A stretch of 64,000 nucleotides of DNA. It comes from Anthoceros angustus. Taxonomy: Eukaryota > Streptophyta > Anthocerotopsida > Anthocerotales > Anthocerotaceae. The notes under the pieces are model-generated. The model did not search any database. It was not told the DNA's origin and saw nothing but the letters and a program-made list of their open reading frames with translations. Position numbers and translations under genes: made by a program. Positions 61,401-64,000 of this stretch are shown piece by piece (within the stretch, counting starts at the first letter, position 1; the number at the start of each line of letters is the position of its first letter). The stretch covers positions 1 to 64,000 of the forward strand of contig VJWM01000011.1 in assembly GCA_010909165.1 (NCBI GenBank). Direction: 5' to 3'.

Positions 61401-62560
61401 CTCGCACATGTGGAAGAGGCAATCCAAAGAATTGACTCGGATTTTGCTACCACGCCGAGCTCCTTAAGGCATTGAAGCCCGCCACAAACGGACGGACCCA
61501 AGGCTCAAGGGATGAAGGACATGGGGATGACGGACCCTAGTGGCCCTTGGAGACGGAGCTGGGGAGAAGAGCCTCAGGAGCAGGACGGCCAATACAACGG
61601 ACCTCGTGGTAAGTCCACCGCAACCCGCCGGAGGAGGATGGGCGCCAAGGAGAAGCCAACCCACCCAAGACAAGGGCCTGTGGGATGATAGCAAAGAGGT
61701 CCGCAGGGTCCGGAGCTTGGACCGGACGACAAGACCCGACCGAGGTCCGAACCCCAGAGATGAGACCGACCTGCACGGGACGAAATAAGGCGACTCAAGT
61801 TCGGACTTTGAGACCGGACCGAGGTCCGACTCAGAAGCAAGGAGGAGTCCCTCCGACTTACGCCGGGGAGCACTGGTGGCCCTACGGAGGGACCCACTGG
61901 GGAAGACGTGGTAACGGCGGCCGCCGCACGCCGAGCCCAACCCGATGTGATTCCGGAAGAGGAAGGGTCCGCGGATCATCCGATTGCGCCGCAAACGCCG
62001 TGGACGGGAGATTGGACCACCAATACCGAGACGGAACCTGTGACCTTCCCAGCCCACCACGAAGGAGATAGGAGGAGGAATAGGATGGTAGGGCCGACAG
62101 CGAATGGCCACCACTAATAGGGTAATAAAGACGCCGACTTGGGCGTAGTATAAGAGGGCCGAGGCCCAATAAATCATCTTCTCTGGTGTTGATGCCGCTT
62201 GCACCTTGTGTGTCTTCATGCTAACGTGAGTCCCGAGTCATCGAAAGGTGCACGGCCTCCCGAGAGAGATCAAGGTCCCGTGACGGACCCTAACGTGTGG
62301 TGGTGTGCAGGGAAGAGCGATCGGGACGCCAGGGCCGCCGGGGTGGACCGAACGTGAGCCGGAGGAACCCGGAGGGCGGCAGAGTCTGGACGAGAGGCCC
62401 TTGAGCAACGAGGAGGTCCGGACCGTAGCCACTTCATGCTCTTTCCAAGGTTGATGAGTGAGAGTGATGAGAGGAACGGACTAAAGGAACGAGTGACGGC
62501 GGGAACGATACGGACGCAAACGGGTCTCAAACGCTTGGCCACACCGCCCGCTCGTGAACG
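58500..62560. other. GC-rich unclassified block, possibly a defective retroelement
   Basis: Sharply more GC-rich than its flanks, with no intact gene. Plus-strand frames are charged and Arg/Glu/Pro-rich (for example GPKKVMEVWEPWNPVERNIV at 59147-59291 and a basic stretch near 59731-59823). A 12 bp perfect palindrome GTTGGCGCCAAC lies at 59324-59335. Near 62140 AGTATAAGAGGG and then CCCAATAAATCATC resemble a TATA box and poly(A) signal of an LTR. I could not find a matching second LTR, so the class stays open. Confidence 0.4.
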
Positions 62561-63589
62561 TTATGAGTAGAAGAAGAAAACGACGATTGCGTGTTAAAGT
62601 TGAGCGACGCAAGGTGAGAATCGTAAACGCCGCAACGAGCTTATCATTCTCTTGGAACGGACTTTACTACAACGACACGGGATTGTGGCGCCGGCTGGTC
62701 GTCCGAAAGTCGCGCCACACCGGTAACGCCCAATTAAATTGTTAATCTGCCAGGCCAGCTTCGTTCTGTGGTTGGGCTGGGGTTGGTGACCATGGTTTAG
62801 GCGGGGATTGGTTTGCCCGCTTCTGACATGAAGGGGGCGTGCGCACACATTTATGTGCACAAGCCACCTTCATGCGCCCGCACGCCACCCCCGATGATGC
62901 GGGCGGACTGTGGACCGTGGATGCCCCTTTATGGATGCCACACATCACCTTTCGATTTCCCCCTGGGGTGTTTTGCTTCTTGAAAAATGTCATTTCGGCA
63001 TAGGGTATTGCCAACCTGCCACCTATTTTTCGCCCATCCGTATACCTGCCGTATTTATCGTGAAAACATCTTGACGTATTTGTATGTATGAGGATTGTAT
63101 GTACGAGGATTGTATGTATTGTTCTACATATTTGGTATACACCATCTAGAATAAAAGCATTAATTCCAGAGCATTTGTAAATCGTTGTATGTATCATGCC
63201 AGGTGCTATGCACCATGCTTCATATGCATAATCTAATACTCCCGAGTGGGGTATTTGAGCTTTGTCGCTCGGATGCGCTTATGGCCTTTGGCCTTTTCCG
63301 CTCGCGACCTTCTACACACATTTGGTGCCTTGCGCCAAGGCCGTTTTCTCAGTGCATGATCCCGGCTAAGGAGGGTTCTCCCACATAGACACCAAACAGA
63401 CGATGATCCAAACAAGAAAGGGACCAATCGAACACCAATCTTACACAAGAAACCGTGTGACCGCTTGCTTTTGCCACATCTTCCCTCTTGAAGCTGCCAC
63501 GGCCCTCATACTCGCACTTCCATATGTGGGGCCACCCCTTTCGTCGAAGCAGAATTTCCCTTTCCCTTGCGGTTTTGGGTTGTCACTGA
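62561..63589. other. Stretch without recognised genes
   Basis: Short basic ORFs occur (for example MSRRRKRRLRVKVERRK from 62563), but nothing identifiable. Repeated CTTTGGCCTTTTCCGCTCG-like text suggests low complexity only. Confidence 0.5.
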
Positions 63590-64000
63590 CCTCGGTTCTT
63601 CCTGGAATTGTGCACTTTCAGCGTCCGAGTCACTCCCATCATTAGCCGACCTACCTCCATCTCCTGCGCCGTCTTCCTCATGACCCTCCTCTTCCTCCTC
63701 AGGGCATCTACCATGAGATTCTCCTTCCCTGGCTTGTACTTGATAGACACATCATACATTGCTAGGAAATTTTGCCATCTAGCTTATCTAGGACTTAGTC
63801 ACAACCAATTAGTAAAAAGGCTTGTGCTCACATTGTTTGTGTAGATCTTCATAGAAGATAGTGTCTACAAATCTTGAGACAAATGGTGACAGCAGTCATC
63901 TCCTTTTCAGAATGGGGTTCCTTTCATGTTTATGCAAGTTCCTTGACTTGTAAGCCACTTGCCTATCTTTTTGCATAAGCACTCTTCCGATTGCATAGCT
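63590..64000 (-). pseudogene. Ty3/gypsy RNase H fragment, running off the window
   Basis: On the minus strand from 64000 the frames read AIGRVLMQKDRQVAYKSRNL, HKHERNP, then ARWQNFLAMYDVSIKYKPGK and ENLMVDALRRK. This is the RNase H and its C-terminal signature of Ty3/gypsy pol. Stops lie between the two parts. The rest of pol would lie beyond 64000. It belongs to a different element from the one at 12.8-32.7 kb and has the opposite orientation. Confidence 0.8.

Noticed and set aside
61464-62219. 251-codon minus-strand ORF
   Set aside because: It lies in GC-rich repeat-like DNA where stops are rare. Its Arg/Pro/Leu-rich composition and lack of any domain suggest chance.
1-64000. tRNA and rRNA genes
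   Set aside because: No cloverleaf with A/B-box motifs or rRNA sequence was noticed on reading. The only tRNA-related signal is the retrotransposon primer-binding site.

Overview
This is a nuclear segment of a land-plant genome. It carries intron-rich genes for a plastid-type lipoxygenase, a chloroplast copper ATPase of the PAA1/HMA6 type, a peroxisomal catalase and a chloroplast PDZ-rubredoxin protein of the ENH1 type, all with GT-AG introns mostly 70-160 bases long. The transposable elements are also plant-like: a Ty3/gypsy chromovirus primed by initiator tRNA-Met, a CACTA-like element and a MULE-type transposase with a SWIM finger. The species cannot be fixed from the sequence. Short introns and the unfamiliar transposons would suit a bryophyte or lycophyte, but that is inference.

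Layout. 0.1-3.8 kb, minus: lipoxygenase, 9 exons. 4.8-10 kb, minus: copper ATPase, 17 exons. 10-12.8 kb: AT-rich spacer with small tandem repeats. 12.8-32.7 kb: one 19.8 kb LTR retrotransposon with two 289 bp LTRs, a 5 bp target-site duplication, a primer-binding site and a polypurine tract. Its gag region is split by a 12.36 kb element with terminal inverted repeats (14186-26545), and its pol region carries internal tandem duplications. 32.7-34.4 kb: AT-rich spacer. 34.4-37.9 kb, plus: a 1056-residue protein of unknown function with a lipid-anchor-like N-terminus. 38.4-40.7 kb, plus: catalase, 8 exons. 42.3-44.0 kb, plus: an intronless AT-rich ORF whose OTU cysteine-protease motifs are separated by two large repeat-rich inserts. 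44.7-48.1 kb, minus: two tandem decayed copies of a non-LTR-type reverse-transcriptase tail. 48.2-51.1 kb: about 70 copies of a roughly 40 bp repeat. 51.3-54.6 kb: a decayed MULE transposase between 610 bp direct repeats. 55.1-56.4 kb, plus: ENH1-like gene. 56.4-64 kb: repeats, an unclassified GC-rich block and a minus-strand Ty3/gypsy fragment running off the end.

Three of the four recognised genes serve the plastid (oxylipin synthesis, copper delivery, PDZ-rubredoxin redox/photosystem support) and the fourth removes peroxide in peroxisomes. They are not an operon and nothing shows co-regulation. Exon lengths close in frame for catalase, ENH1 and the unknown gene. They close for the lipoxygenase and copper ATPase only if one base is restored in a short homopolymer in each, which looks more like sequencing error than gene decay.

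The most novel item is the OTU ORF. The most structurally interesting is the nested transposon. A recurring pattern of adjacent duplicate pairs, one copy clean and the other peppered with small indels, needs checking against raw reads before biological meaning is given to it.
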